Shown here one piece after another: positions 12,402-22,730 of a stretch of DNA of 64,000 nt. This DNA is from Hyposmocoma kahamanoa. Taxonomy: Eukaryota; Arthropoda; Insecta; Lepidoptera; Cosmopterigidae. Below the pieces are notes generated by a model. That model made no database searches, had not been told where the DNA came from, and saw nothing but the letters and a program-made list of their open reading frames with translations. Each line of letters opens with the position of its first letter. Position 1 is the first letter of the stretch. Both the position numbers and the translations under genes were made by a program. Where the stretch lies: positions 24,527,929 through 24,591,928 of the forward strand of contig NW_020653945.1 in assembly GCF_003589595.1 (NCBI RefSeq), read 5' to 3'.

Positions 12402-12560
12402 ACGAACTAGTGGAGTTAGTTCACAAAAAATAAATGAGTATCTTCTTCTTCCCATCCTTATCCCACGCTAGGTGGGGTCGACACAACGTGTATTTTTCTT
12501 CCACTCTCCCCTATCAGCCTATGAAAACGACTTCCACACTCACAAGTTTCAAATTGCATG
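12402..12560 (+). repeat. 44 nt motif copy 2 plus GCTAGGTGGGGTCG repeat
   Basis: Positions 12402-12440 match the motif at 8957 and 62795 with a few changes. It runs directly into 'CCCACGCTAGGTGGGGTCGA' and a pyrimidine-rich tract, a combination I associate with common lepidopteran interspersed repeats. It is non-coding. Confidence 0.5.
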
Positions 12561-12905
12561 CACCATTCGTTCGTGAATAAAAAAAAATGGTATTATAAAA
12601 TCGTATTAAAACATCATAATATTCATTACAATCAATATAATTATAACTTATAATAAGGGTACACGCATACGTGCCGCAAAATCAAGACACGTTTTATTTC
12701 AATTACATAAACAACACGATTTCAAAATCTCGATAGCACTTATTGTCGCTTCATCATAATTGGCTTTATTTTACGTACAGTCCAGTTAACAGTTACAGTC
12801 CAACAGTCATTTTAACCATGTAGACTAAGTCCAAGCTTAGTGAATATGGCGCGTTATGAGTACAGTCATGATTTAATTAATTTCTTAATTGATGCTTTTT
12901 TTTAT
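12561..12905. other. No feature recognised
   Basis: AT-rich sequence with no ORF or repeat that I recognise. Confidence 0.4.
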
Positions 12906-13790
12906 ACATAGGAAAATGCTTGAAGGATACCCCGTCACCGGCGATAACATGGCGGGGTTATGTGGGACTCTCCTCCGTTGACACACCCGTGATACAAGCT
13001 CGCCCGATAGATCCTCGGAGGGGTACCCACTAAAAACCTGTATATGCACCCTCACCCATCGGTGCCGGCTCCTGGGATCCCGTTAATACTCACACCACTC
13101 ACCCCGGTGGTTATCCCCTTCTCCGGTCTCCTCACGTTATGGGAGATACCGGGGTGCATTTGGGTACCTCCCCGGATAGGCAACATTGTGCCCTGATCCA
13201 GCTGAAGAAGGGAAGGAAATGATTGTAACGTCTTCGCCGATCTCGCAACCTTCTGCGCCGGGTTTGGTTTTCATTGACGTCTTCCTCCCTCGTTCTTTCT
13301 GCGGTTTTCTTATGTGACATCAGATCCTCGTAAAAGAAGACCACAGCATCCTATGCTCTTTCACTCACCAGCATGGCTTGTATCACAGTAGTCAGCGAGA
13401 GATCACTGCTGATCCATGACCCTCGTCAGTTCACTGCGGGTTTGAGACCATATCGGACACTTTTGTAGCGTATGCTGCGTAGTGTCAAACTCCGCTCCAC
13501 ACTCGTGGCAGCACGGGGACACCTCTCGCCTTGCGACTTTGTGCAGGTAGCTGCCGAAGCACCCATGTCCCGCCAGCACCTGCACTAGGCGGTATGTCAA
13601 TATCCCGTGCTTTCTCGAATGAAAGTCCTGACTCCTAATGGGGAGGACTCGATTTCCACCTATCATCTATTCATAACAGTGTCATTGGCTTCCTTTCGGA
13701 TGCAGGCCAGTTCCTCTAGGGTAGGACGTTTTCCTCGCTCTCTCGCTTCAGTTCGCCTCTGATAGACTTCGGAGATATTCTTAATTAATT
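12906..13790 (-). pseudogene. R1-clade LINE, ORF2 C-terminus and 3' UTR
   Basis: On the minus strand, 13790-13670 reads RRTEAREGKRPTLEEL-like sequence. Positions 13666-13403 then give HGILTYRLVQVLAGHGCF, SYLHKVARREVSPCC and CHECGAEFDTTQHTLQKC. The CxxC...H....C spacing is the C-terminal zinc-knuckle-like domain of R1-clade retrotransposons, which follows the reverse transcriptase. An in-frame stop follows VMDQQ; the usual tail (basic RRRRLRDRRRR at 13344-13132) is in another frame. A comparatively GC-rich 3' UTR extends to about 12906. The RT and endonuclease are absent, so this is a 5'-truncated insertion. Confidence 0.75.
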
Positions 13791-14440
13791 CTAGATTTGA
13801 CAACGTGACTTCTAGGAGGTGCAATTCATAATTTGCAGGTCAGGCAAGTACGCGGTCCTGTCCGATAGGTTGTTTTCCTCTCGTCAAGCAAAAATGGTCA
13901 TCCTACCAACTACACTCTCATTACAGCGAGAAACTATTTTTACGACGCAATCTATAACGTGAATGTTAGATGGTAAAAACTATCGTAAACCTGTCGCCAC
14001 TTTTGCTTCAGCTTTATCGCTATCGAATTCCAGACTACCTTCGTTGCTTTGTTATTGATATTCGCCTTTCGGTAATCTCTTGCGAAAGCAATCATGCCAT
14101 ATTAACTTTTACTACGTGTCGTAAAAATAAGTCGGTAAGAGATGTGATTACTAGTAACGTCGCATGTGTGTTCAATTGCCATTACCAACAATGACTTGTT
14201 GAACCTATCAAATACTTCCAATTTGGACTGAGACAAATTTGAAAATTGGAAATACGAAACAATTTTTGGACTCAGTATAGTATAGTGGTAAATTATATTA
14301 ACTTCACAATCTGCTGAAATGGAACAACTTGTTACTTACATACACAATATCACTATCTTTACTACGCAGGGACCACGAACCTAAAGTTGCCACGTTTGCG
14401 ACAAATGTCTTTTATCTTTTTATACATGCATCACTCTTGG
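13791..14440. other. No feature recognised
   Basis: Mixed composition. A 74-codon plus-strand ORF (13970-14194) has no recognisable motif. Confidence 0.4.
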
Positions 14441-14445
14441 TACTT

Positions 14446-14640
14446 TTAATCTGATCTTTTATAGGACATCCCGAATCTGACTGAAAAATGTATACATTCA
14501 AATTTATCTCTCCCCATATTTTCATCCACATTCGCTATATAAATTTGTGCCATCAATCTACTAACACCCACCCTATTTATATGACTAAACCATCGATGCA
14601 TTCCATTTTCTGTCCTTGTCAGTACATAAACTTTCACAAT
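14446..14640 (-). pseudogene. RTE-like LINE C-terminal fragment
   Basis: The minus-strand translation gives VYVLTRTENGMHRWFSHINR followed by RLMAQIYIANVDENMGR. This matches, motif for motif, the C-terminal MLRWFKRVERM...KQIYKASV...MGRPRR region of the RTE-like remnant at 2.6-3.0 kb. Only about 45 residues survive before the frame degrades. It is a different subfamily from the 2.6 kb copy. Confidence 0.65.
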
Positions 14641-15345
14641 CTTTATGCTTATTTATTTGAACTATATATCCATCCTACCAACAATTACTAACAAATTGCT
14701 TCCAATAAATACTTTTCAAAGTTTCTTATCGATCAAGTACACAATTGTCTCTACATAACAGTGAAGCCTTTTTAATCATATTTTTTTTATACCCGGCATT
14801 TTTATATAAGTTAGCGCAATTTTAAAATAATTTGCCTAGCCAATGGGCTAGGCAAATGCATGATCTAATCACAATCAATCAACTCTGACGTATAAGTTGC
14901 AATTAAATTGCTTCTTGTCAGACAAGTATCTATAATCCTGAAGAAAAAAGAAGTTGGTGGGTACACAGCCAGTTTATAGCAAAAGTGACACCTCATAACA
15001 TTAAAACAGTGCCATGTCGTGGACTATGACAATAAGATCTACATATTAATAACACTAGAATAATGTTAATGCGATATGGTCGCCATGCTATCAGTAGTAC
15101 ATATCTGACCCACACGATGTTGCTACTAACACAGTAACATTATAAAAAAATATTTTATTACACCAAACAATATTATTTCAATATATATTTATTACGAATA
15201 ATATATATTTTTAATTTATTTATTTATATTGCCAATACAATTACAGATACATAGAAACGTATTATATAAACTAAAATAAGTTTTTCTATATACGAAAGTG
15301 AACTTATAAATTTCGTGCAATTGTTTTTGAATTTTTTTTTTCTTT
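14641..15345. other. AT-rich stretch with one short hairpin
   Basis: An inverted repeat ATTTGCCTAGCC / GGCTAGGCAAAT (14830-14841 and 14846-14857, 4 nt spacer AATG) is the only structure. Long A/T runs lie at 15140-15240. Confidence 0.5.
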
Positions 15346-15409
15346 AATTTGAATTTCTAACTTTCCACTGAATCTGGGGAGATTCAGTGGAAAGTTAGAA
15401 ATTCAAATT
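15346..15409. repeat. Perfect 30 bp inverted repeat, 4 nt spacer
   Basis: The left arm 15346-15375 (AATTTGAATTTCTAACTTTC and onward) and right arm 15380-15409 are exact reverse complements around GGGG. There is no shared TIR family elsewhere and no target duplication that I can see. Confidence 0.9.
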
Positions 15410-15429
15410 CACTTTTGTTGTCTGTCCAT

Positions 15430-15700
15430 TAATCATCATGGCTAGAGTGAGTAGTAGCAGACAAAAACTTGACAAATTGGTTGTAGTGGATGAGATGGAA
15501 GGAAAGAGATTCTGCAGTTGATGGAGTGACCAAGCGACCGCCCTCGCTGGTCTCCCTATAGCAACTGCCCTGAGAGAAGCCGAAAACAGAACCAGATAGA
15601 AAAAAATTGTCTATAAAATCTCAAACACCTTTCGAGGCCTCGACCTTCAGCAATAAAGAATACGATTGACAAGAATAGAGAATAGGTATTTTTAAATAAA
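15430..15700 (+). pseudogene. RTE-like LINE C-terminal fragment, plus strand
   Basis: The plus-strand reading gives MARVSSSRQKLDKLVVVDEM, a stop, then WSDQATALAGLPIATALREA and ENRTR. The block WSD.A.LAGL.I..ALREAENR occurs at the end of RTE-like ORF2 in Lepidoptera. Two or more in-frame stops show it is dead. It is one of few LINE fragments here on the plus strand. Confidence 0.55.
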
Positions 15701-16125
15701 CTCGTGATGAAGAAACCCATGAAGGTTACATCGTCACTTAACATCGGGTGAGATTGTGATTACGCGTATGTCATAAAAAAATACCTTACCCATTTTTTCA
15801 ACGTACTTAAAAACGCTTTTATGATCATACAATTACGCTCTGGTGAAATGTAAATATGACCCGAATCGCCGTATAACAACCTATAAAAACGTTCGGGAAA
15901 TGGTATTAAAAATTGTGTTTCCACAGAAATTCTTCACTGAACGATATTGGAGGTTTAATTAGAGCTTAACGTTCGTTAGTTCATCGACAGCTGAGACCAG
16001 AGATATTGGATTTTTACTCATGATTTCTCGTAGACGTGGCTAAAAGATTTTCTAAGTAATCTGTATCAATCGGATATATAAAAGGAATTTGTGAAATTTA
16101 TTTATCTATTTATTTATTTGAGTGT
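15701..16125. other. No feature recognised
   Basis: AT-rich, with no domain-bearing ORF. Confidence 0.4.
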
Positions 16126-16515
16126 GCGCATTATTATTATTATGTTTATTTTAAACTCTCGCCTCTCCCAAGGCCTAAAAGACTAATTTTGAATTTTTAA
16201 ATGGGAGAGGCGGTATTTCCCGGCTATGGCACAGTCGGCCGGGGTCAGGGACTCAGGTCCAAGAATCGGCGAACAATACGTGCCGTATCGAGCAGGACCG
16301 CCTTCTGCATTTGTGCTGGAAGCGACACGCCACAGAAATCCAACCGCCTCAAGCTGTTAGAAAGGCTGACTGGAATTAACCCATTTGCGGACAAAACAAT
16401 TGGGATTATTTCAGTGGAGGCCACATCCCACATGTCGGTGATCTCGTGCGCCAGGTCGAGATACTTCCGGCGTTTCTCGGTGTCAGCTTTTATTATTATT
16501 ATTGTTATTATCTTT
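16126..16515 (-). pseudogene. Dong/R4-like LINE 3' fragment in an ATT repeat
   Basis: The minus-strand reading frame (16433-16245) contains MWDVASTEIIPIVLSANGLI, LSNSLRRLDFCGV and MQKAVLLDTARIVRRFL. I associate this C-terminal signature with LINEs that use a restriction-like endonuclease. The 3' UTR ends near 16146 in an (AAT)n run on the minus strand, and the 5' break point abuts a second ATT run (16488-16512). Insertion between two TAA/ATT tracts is the known habit of Dong-type elements. The clade call combines memory of the family with this context. Confidence 0.6.
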
Positions 16516-16685
16516 TAAATGGGCCAATCTTCATAAAAGATGACACGACGCGGGAAAGTGTGGTGGCTAATAAATTAAAGTAATAATAAATTAAGTCCGT
16601 TTTTTTATTTCATATCTGACATTGTTCTTACTAACTTTCAAATGTATTAAAATTTTCAATTTCTTTAAGTATAAAAAAACATATA
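16516..16685. other. AT-rich spacer
   Basis: Nothing recognised. Confidence 0.4.
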
Positions 16686-16689
16686 TAAG

Positions 16690-17045
16690 AACGATGTCAC
16701 ACAGGCGCTGCCAGTGTGCTGCGTCTTCGCAACGCTATAATTTCAACGCACCGAGTGTCACACGAGCAATGCGGTGTCGCAAAGTAACGCCGTTTATTTA
16801 CGCACCGCAGCACCCCTACCCGCTTCATCTCCTGATCCCTTGTCCGAAACGCGCATCGCGCTGTTTCAACGCACCGTATGGCATGTCGTTATGAATTATA
16901 TGTGTCACAACGCAACATTGTCACAACCGCCGACACAACACTCGTGTGGCATCGCTCTAACATTAAAGAACGAGCTCCTACGAGAGCACACCGGATACTG
17001 TTGTTATAGTTAAGATTGTTATCTTTTCTTGTAAATAAATTAAAT
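16690..17045 (+). other. CpG-rich block ending in a polyA signal; possible solo LTR
   Basis: GC- and CpG-rich relative to its surroundings, with TTTCAACGCACCG twice (16741-16753 and 16864-16876) and several TGTCACA segments. It ends with TTGTAAATAAATTAAA. Overlapping ORFs of 90 and 79 codons lack motifs. A promoter-like, CpG-rich body with a polyadenylation signal would fit a solo LTR or an exon-plus-3'UTR relic. I cannot decide between them. Confidence 0.3.
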
Positions 17046-17327
17046 TTTTATATGATACCTACCACATTATACCACCTCACATATATTTTTAGGTTGTTCA
17101 AAAATCATTTATTAGGGTAAAAATTAAATAGCCCTTCATTTATTTATCATATATTCATATATTATATTATTTATTTATCATAATCCTTACCTGTTACCTG
17201 TTACTGTTATTTGGTACTTATAACTTAATAATCTTTTTTCGTTTAACCTATGGAAGTTAAAATACATGATTTATAATTACATCATTGTCAGTTTTTGATT
17301 TACTATTAGATCTAACGAAATAGATAA
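17046..17327. other. AT-rich stretch
   Basis: Nothing recognised. Confidence 0.4.
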
Positions 17328-17568
17328 ATCGTCTGTTTAAAGGTAAAACCACATAAGTGACATTTTCTACAAAAAATCTTTATATAGCTATGGTGAGAAA
17401 ATCACTATCTTTCTGCAGGTGAAACTCGATAGCAAAAAAGTTATAAGCTCAATAAGTGGTTTTATTTGCAGAAATATGGTGATTTTCTTACAACAGGTAC
17501 ATAATTTGGAGATTTTTTGTGGATTTGTGGACTGTCACTTATGTGGTTTTACTTTTAAGCAGACGAAA
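17328..17568. mobile_element. MITE family M2, copy 1
   Basis: About 35 bp inverted termini: 'CGTCTGTTTAAAGGTAAAAC' plus CACATAAGTGACA on the left (from 17330), and the complement of CGTCTGCTTAAAAGTAAAAC plus CACATAAGTGACA on the right (to 17566). Inner segments (GAGAAAATCACTATC / ATGGTGATTTTC) continue the dyad. It is non-coding. A diverged copy lies at 27425-27646. Confidence 0.65.
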
Positions 17569-17607
17569 TGTAGTTACCATTTTATTTATCAAAAATATAC
17601 AGAGATC

Positions 17608-17779
17608 GAGTTCTTAGGTTTTCGCGATTGTTACACATAGGAAATGAAACTATTTTTCCGGATTTAAATCGCGTATATTTGTTTTTCAAACAAACCGACG
17701 TTTCGGGCCCTTTACAGGTCCCATGGTTACGGTTGACTGTGTCAGACCTGTAAAGACCGGAAAAATAGTTTCATTTCCT
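17608..17779 (+). mobile_element. Foldback element FB1, copy 2
   Basis: The outer block GAGTTCTTAGGTTTTCGCGA and the long left arm (from 17639) are intact. The right arm keeps only CCGGAAAAATAGTTTCATTT and CCT (17757-17779), so it has lost its inner 11 bp. Between the arms are GACGTTTCGGGCCCTTTACA and a second, smaller dyad (TTTACAGGTC/GACCTGTAAA). It lies 40 bp from MITE M2. Confidence 0.75.
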
Positions 17780-18065
17780 ATATACAGAGATGTTCGCAAC
17801 GGTACACGATTCTATCTAACTAACACCATACATTACATCTCACTTATCTTACGATTCACGAATTACTCAACAACAACATGAAGATATGAATCTTTTTTGA
17901 GGTGCTAAATTTAACACTATTTAAGATAACGTAAAATACAATTCTTAATACAGAATTTAGACAGTTTTTATAACTCTCAATGTAGGTCCGAATTTCGAGA
18001 CACGTTTAATATTTGAGACTGATCAGTAATATTTTTTATTTTCCTAAATTAGAAAAGGATTAATT
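17780..18065. other. No feature recognised
   Basis: AT-rich. Confidence 0.4.
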
Positions 18066-18067
18066 AC

Positions 18068-18556
18068 TGCAACTAAACTACTCTAGCAAACCAAAAAGTT
18101 TGTAATGCCTGGGTCTGTCATTTAAAAAAAATAAACAACTTCAAAAATACGTCACGACAATCGTGTGTGTTATTGTTTGGGCTGGTGATTTCGGTGTTTA
18201 TTTATTGAAAACATACCGTAAGTAGCGTTTTTTAAGTTTACCCTGAATATAAATGTTTATAAACTATACTTTAAGGAGTAATTTCATGGTAAACGTTAGA
18301 ACCACTCAAACGGAATATTATCATATTTATCCAAGTACACCAAAAATTTCATTAGTGCTTTTTAAGTGCAGAATTTGCGGTGTATTACTGCATTTTATTT
18401 GAGATGTTTTTGTTGGTAGTACGAAGGGTATTTATTTAGCAATGCAGAATAATAATTTTTATTTATAAAAACTTGTATTTAAACTGAATGCTTTTCTAAT
18501 TTGCGAAACCAAATAGCCGCCATTTTGCGGTAGGAGGAGCGCATCGCGTGAGCGTT
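18068..18556 (-). mobile_element. Element M1, second copy (inverted)
   Basis: The reverse complement aligns over its length with 10783-11240, for example ACCGTAAGTAGCG, GTTTATAAACTATACTT, GCCGCCATTTTGCGG and GCGCATCGCGTGAGCG. It has an extra ~25 nt near 18415-18440. The terminal TTAGCC and the far TIR seen in copy 1 are missing, so this copy is truncated at both ends. Confidence 0.75.
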
Positions 18557-18652
18557 TATGGAAAACCTGCAATGTCCCCAATTCGCAAAAAGCTAAAGAG
18601 TGGCGCACTATGCCCTAAACCTTCGAGGAGACCCGTGACCAGCAGATTTGTA
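18557..18652 (+). pseudogene. Possible CR1/Zenon-like LINE C-terminal scrap
   Basis: The frame reading RVAHYALNLRGDP and the DNA CGAGGAGACCCGTGACCAGCAG resemble the end of CR1/Zenon-type ORF2 and the common lepidopteran 'GGCCTGTGCCCAGCAG' tail. The same DNA also offers an exon-like reading into GTAAGT (see rejected items). This is a short match. Confidence 0.35.
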
Positions 18653-19079
18653 AGTTTATATTACTCGCTATATAGCAATTATATAGCATTATTCCTAGAA
18701 ATACAGTATTTATTTTAGTATTAATAATTTAACAAATCCCCAACGTTTAAGCGATATTTTATCGGATAAACGAAATTTCCTACAGAACAGGTAAGAGAAT
18801 TAATACCTCTCGTTCAAATTGATAAATACTAGCTATTTGTTACAATTTCAATTAAGTAAGTTTTGTTACTTTCAGATCCTTGTTTCGATCGTATAAATTG
18901 AACAAAATGAGATGATTAAAGTTGTCTCGCTTTTAAATTATGTTACTTAAAGTTTAGACACGTTGTGTTAACGTCTATGTATTTGACTTTTTTACAAAAT
19001 TTTGTAACGAAACGAACAAGTCGTGAGCTGTAGTGATAAGTGATATATCTACCCATGATAAACGCAGAACCTGTACTCA
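18653..19079. other. No feature recognised
   Basis: AT-rich. Confidence 0.4.
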
Positions 19080-19315
19080 GAGCTTTAAATTGCAAAGATA
19101 TTAGGAACATTACCACTTCATCTGCCATCCTAAGACATAAAGCTGATACGTCTTATGTGCCTGTAACTTTATTAAATGAACTTTTCTATGTTGATTCTGG
19201 TCTTTGGGGTTCCGGTGCGCAAATTCGATGCCGAGCACCCACTAGAGCACCAGAGAAGGCCACCGTAGGGTTTTAGCCGGTAGAAGTCCGCTGCCTTCTT
19301 GGCGGAGAGGTAGCC
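19080..19315 (+). repeat. Diverged abundant repeat plus GC-rich repeat
   Basis: Positions 19080-19190 (AGAGCTTTAAATTGCAAAGA, CTAAGACATAAAGCTGATAC, TTATGTGCCTGTAA) are a much-diverged relative of the ~280 bp family. Positions 19203-19310 are GC-rich (CACCAGAGAAGGCCACCGTA, TTCTTGGCGGAGAGGTAGCC), which I take for a LINE 3' UTR scrap without being able to name it. The 78-codon ORF over both is not believed. Confidence 0.4.
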
Positions 19316-20195
19316 TAGGAGGATTTTCTCACTGATTCTAGTTTCAGATCAATCAATTGGCACGGTTGTCTGGCACATTGTATACTTCATTTCAAAACAC
19401 AATAAAAACATCCCTGTCAAGAAGTACTTCTTTAATAGAACACAAACTTTCTATAGAGCAATTTTTACACTAGTAATCCAACGGTCAACATCCAATCTTT
19501 TACCTAACACATGTTTCCTTATACTTGGTAGAGAAACAGAGACAGAGCAATAATAGCAAGAGTTAATCAAACTTGAGACATCTTCACCTATTTGTAACGG
19601 GGGAGCGGAAGATGCTCTTGGATATAGGAATTAACCTCTACTTTTGGTTTGTTTCTCACTGTTTTTTCGTTTCAAGTGAAGTGGCTAAGTGGTGTTTTAA
19701 CAACCAATCTCATTTCATCATTTTGATTAAGTGGCGAATTCAAAATAAGGAAAATTTCTTTGTTGACTGCATTTGTGGCATTGCGTTCTTTTATTTAGAA
19801 GATAATTAATTCTCTGTTGTCGTTATCCTCGCAGGCCTCCTCTATAAGAAGACGTTTTAGGCAACTGTCCCCCACGCTGGATTAAACACTATAATTTTCT
19901 TCACCGTTAGCCAAAAGTATTGCCACTTCTTCTTGTTATCGTACCTATGACAAATGTTACACTATAATACTTACCGTTGTGGTGAAAGAATTTGCCAATC
20001 GGCGTAAGGTACTCCCGGATTGTTGCTGAGGGTGTGCTAGATATAGGTACAGGAAGTGTATAAGATGATACTTCGTGCGGGGAAACTCCTTTCGTGCACT
20101 CCAGCAGGTACTGGTAATAAACATTCGCAATTGTACCTACGTAATTTAGAAATTACAGGAATTGTCACCATCGACCTTATAATTGACAAGTACTA
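19316..20195. other. No feature recognised
   Basis: Only chance ORFs, such as 19573-19809, rich in F/W/C and without a motif. Confidence 0.4.
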
Positions 20196-20199
20196 CAGC

Positions 20200-20470
20200 A
20201 CTTGGTACTTGGAGTAACGGGCTGGTGTCTGCAACTCGACGTCAAGGCGCGTATTTTACATGTGGTGGGTGCAAGGTCCTACTCGTTGCCACCCAAGCTC
20301 CTCCAGGAATCTCAGCAACCTTTTCCGTCTGCTGAAGACTTCAGGAAGCGAACTCGGCCTCCAAGGTACTTCGCCCTGTCGTACAGTAGTAGGATGTGCG
20401 CAGACGTTTCCTCCCCCTCCATACACGCTCTGAATAGAGAGCTGTCTGCGATACCTAAATTGAAAAAACG
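20200..20470 (-). pseudogene. I/LOA-type LINE C-terminal fragment
   Basis: The minus-strand reading gives SLFRACMEGEETSAHILLL, then RAKYLGGRVRFLKSSADGKG and DSWRSLG. The pattern C..C..EEET..HILL.C followed by R...LG is the zinc-binding tail after the RNase H of I/LOA-like LINEs. Here the first and last cysteines look replaced by F and Y, and stops occur, so the copy is dead. GC content is higher than its neighbours. Confidence 0.55.
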
Positions 20471-21890
20471 TTTATAGTATTTAATTCAAATTCAAATTAT
20501 TTATAGCATTCATGTTGTTACATAGGTCTTAAGTTAGATAGTACAGATCAAACATGAACCCTGTAAGGGCATAGCAATGTCAATCCTAAATTCTAAATAA
20601 ATCTAAATTTGTATTACAATTTTTACGTTATTTCTTAATTTGATATTCGATAAAATAAACAGTTAAACATAATAAAAATTATTACTAATCGTCAGCAGTA
20701 GCAAGCTCATTTTAATTCTATTTTGAAAGTAAACTACTTTCGTCAAGTTATTTACAATTTTATAATGTCAATTAATTTCTCATCAATTTTAAAAATACAA
20801 AATTTATTATTAAACATATATACACATTAATAATTGTACATTTAGATGTTAATAATAATTTGTTATCCATTTCATTTTATTAATTTATTCATTTACTAAC
20901 TGCACAGGTGCAGATGCTACATCAAGCATAGGTACATAGAGAAACACAAACAAACAGTTGCTGTGTGAGAAAGATCACTTGGTCACTCCATCGGCAAGGT
21001 GACTAAATCGCAAAACACACATTATTCATACAATGTAAAACACTAAACTGTCACATAAGAATAGTGAATATATGAGAAACGATAGTATAGCTTGTGAAAA
21101 GGCGAGAATCACCACCAAAACGGCGGAAATCTGAGCGCAAAAACTTTTCGAATCAGACTTACAGTTTCTTACTATGTTCCGACAATCTTTTGATGTATCG
21201 AACGAGGGAAAGTACAGCTATTGCCTATACTATATTGGTCCTGTCTTTTCATTCGTTTTGCGGTTGTGAAAAAATGTCCGGATATTGGCAACTTATCGGT
21301 GTTATTGAGTGAGGTATTGCTTTGTTGAATTGTTTATTTGCAAAATGGAATGTTCAAGTGTTTTTCGTAAAGGCTCTAAACGTAATATAGGGTAGTACTT
21401 ATTGCTTTTGTCTAAATTACTTATATTTATTGGCAATATATCTGAAGGAAAATAATGTATGAAACCTGCCCTTCGAAGAAAGTAAGAAGAAGGAAGGCAC
21501 AATCGTTGGAAAACGTTTGAAATTCCCAATCCACATTGAGCTAGAAGTGTTTAGCGAACTATGAACTAAACCGTCCTCGTAACCCACTAGTGAAACGTAT
21601 AAATGTTTAATGATGACGATTTTTGCGAAAAGCGTTATATACATAGATAGTACAACATAACTCAATAAATTTATGGTCTAATTTTTTATTAAAACTGTAA
21701 TGTGTATTGTAGAGGAGAGTATCAATGGGGTTCGGGTGGGTGCTATCGAAGGGGTGCGGCTCGAAATATATAAGAACAAATGACATATTCTTGCATGATA
21801 TAAAGGTCATTGGGTTTAATAGACGATTAATATAATAACTTTTAATCTAATATACCGATGGCATAATGTTCATTTTATATAAACACTTTA
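20471..21890. other. 1.4 kb without recognisable features
   Basis: AT-rich. Short overlapping ORFs on both strands (72-82 codons) carry no domain. Confidence 0.4.
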
Positions 21891-21891
21891 G

Positions 21892-22605
21892 ATATCGCAC
21901 TGTTATTACAACAGTAACTCAAAATATGGGAAATTTAATATTATATCGCACCGTCAATACTATAGTGTCTTAATTCAAAAGTGTATTTTCTCAGAATGAT
22001 GAAAAATGAATTACTCGCTTCCCGTGAAAGATCTGTGTAAATTTATGTAAGCGTTAATTCCTACTTGCCAAATATACATATTTAAAAATAAAAGAAAAAT
22101 ATTCGTATTTTTGAATAAGGACCATTTTGGCCAGAGCTAGCTCATATAAAGCGTGTCTCATTTTGAGTTAGGTTCTTAAGTAGACATTTTTTAGTTATTT
22201 TTTTACAATATTCTAACGACGGTTTTATTGACCTGTAGAGAATCAAATGTTACATTTAACAATGTTATAATCTTGAATTTCACATATTTTGAGATATAAC
22301 ACTATTGTAATAGCAGTGCGATATCATTACTGTACGTAAAATTTGATTCTTTACACACTTTATTCAAAAGGAGACATACATTATGTGAGCTAGTTCTGGC
22401 CAAAATAATCCTCATTCAAAAACATGAAATTATTTTTCCATTTTAATTTTGAATATATTTGAAAAATCGTTTTAGTGTCTCTAAAAAACTATAACATATA
22501 AACTTTAATGATTTTTTTTGCGGGAAGTGATTAATTCGTTTTAACATCGATTCTGAGAAAGTCCTCTTTTTGAGTTAATACACTATAGTATTTAAAGTGC
22601 GATAT
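21892..22605. mobile_element. Composite of interleaved inverted repeats (family M3)
   Basis: Segment A (21892-21940, starting GATATCGCACTGTTATTACA) is inverted at 22273-22325. Segment B (21942-22170, starting ATATCGCACCGTCAATACTA) is inverted at 22365-22605. A third pair lies inside (AGAGAATCAAATGTTACATT near 22236; AAATTTGATTCTTTAC near 22340). A and B share the same ATATCGCAC terminus. The order A B A' B' cannot be a single nested hairpin and suggests two related TIR elements overlapping or rearranged. No coding capacity. Confidence 0.65.
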
Positions 22606-22730
22606 GACATTCACTGAGTATAATTATAATTCCAGTGTTACAATTCCAACAAACAAATCGGTCATTCTCGGATGTATGCAGTTCACAGCGTAATTTCCGC
22701 GGCAATTTTTATTTATTAGATATTCGAGTA
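22606..22730. other. Spacer
   Basis: Nothing recognised. Confidence 0.4.

Noticed and set aside
16201..16518. 105-codon plus-strand ORF ending in poly-isoleucine
   Set aside because: Antisense of the Dong-like C-terminus; the isoleucines come from the ATT repeat.
18574..18652. Exon-like reading (MSPIRKKLKSGALCPKPSRR) running into a GTAAGT donor
   Set aside because: Another frame of the same DNA resembles a CR1/Zenon LINE C-terminus and the DNA matches a common lepidopteran repeat tail; no upstream promoter or downstream exon was seen.
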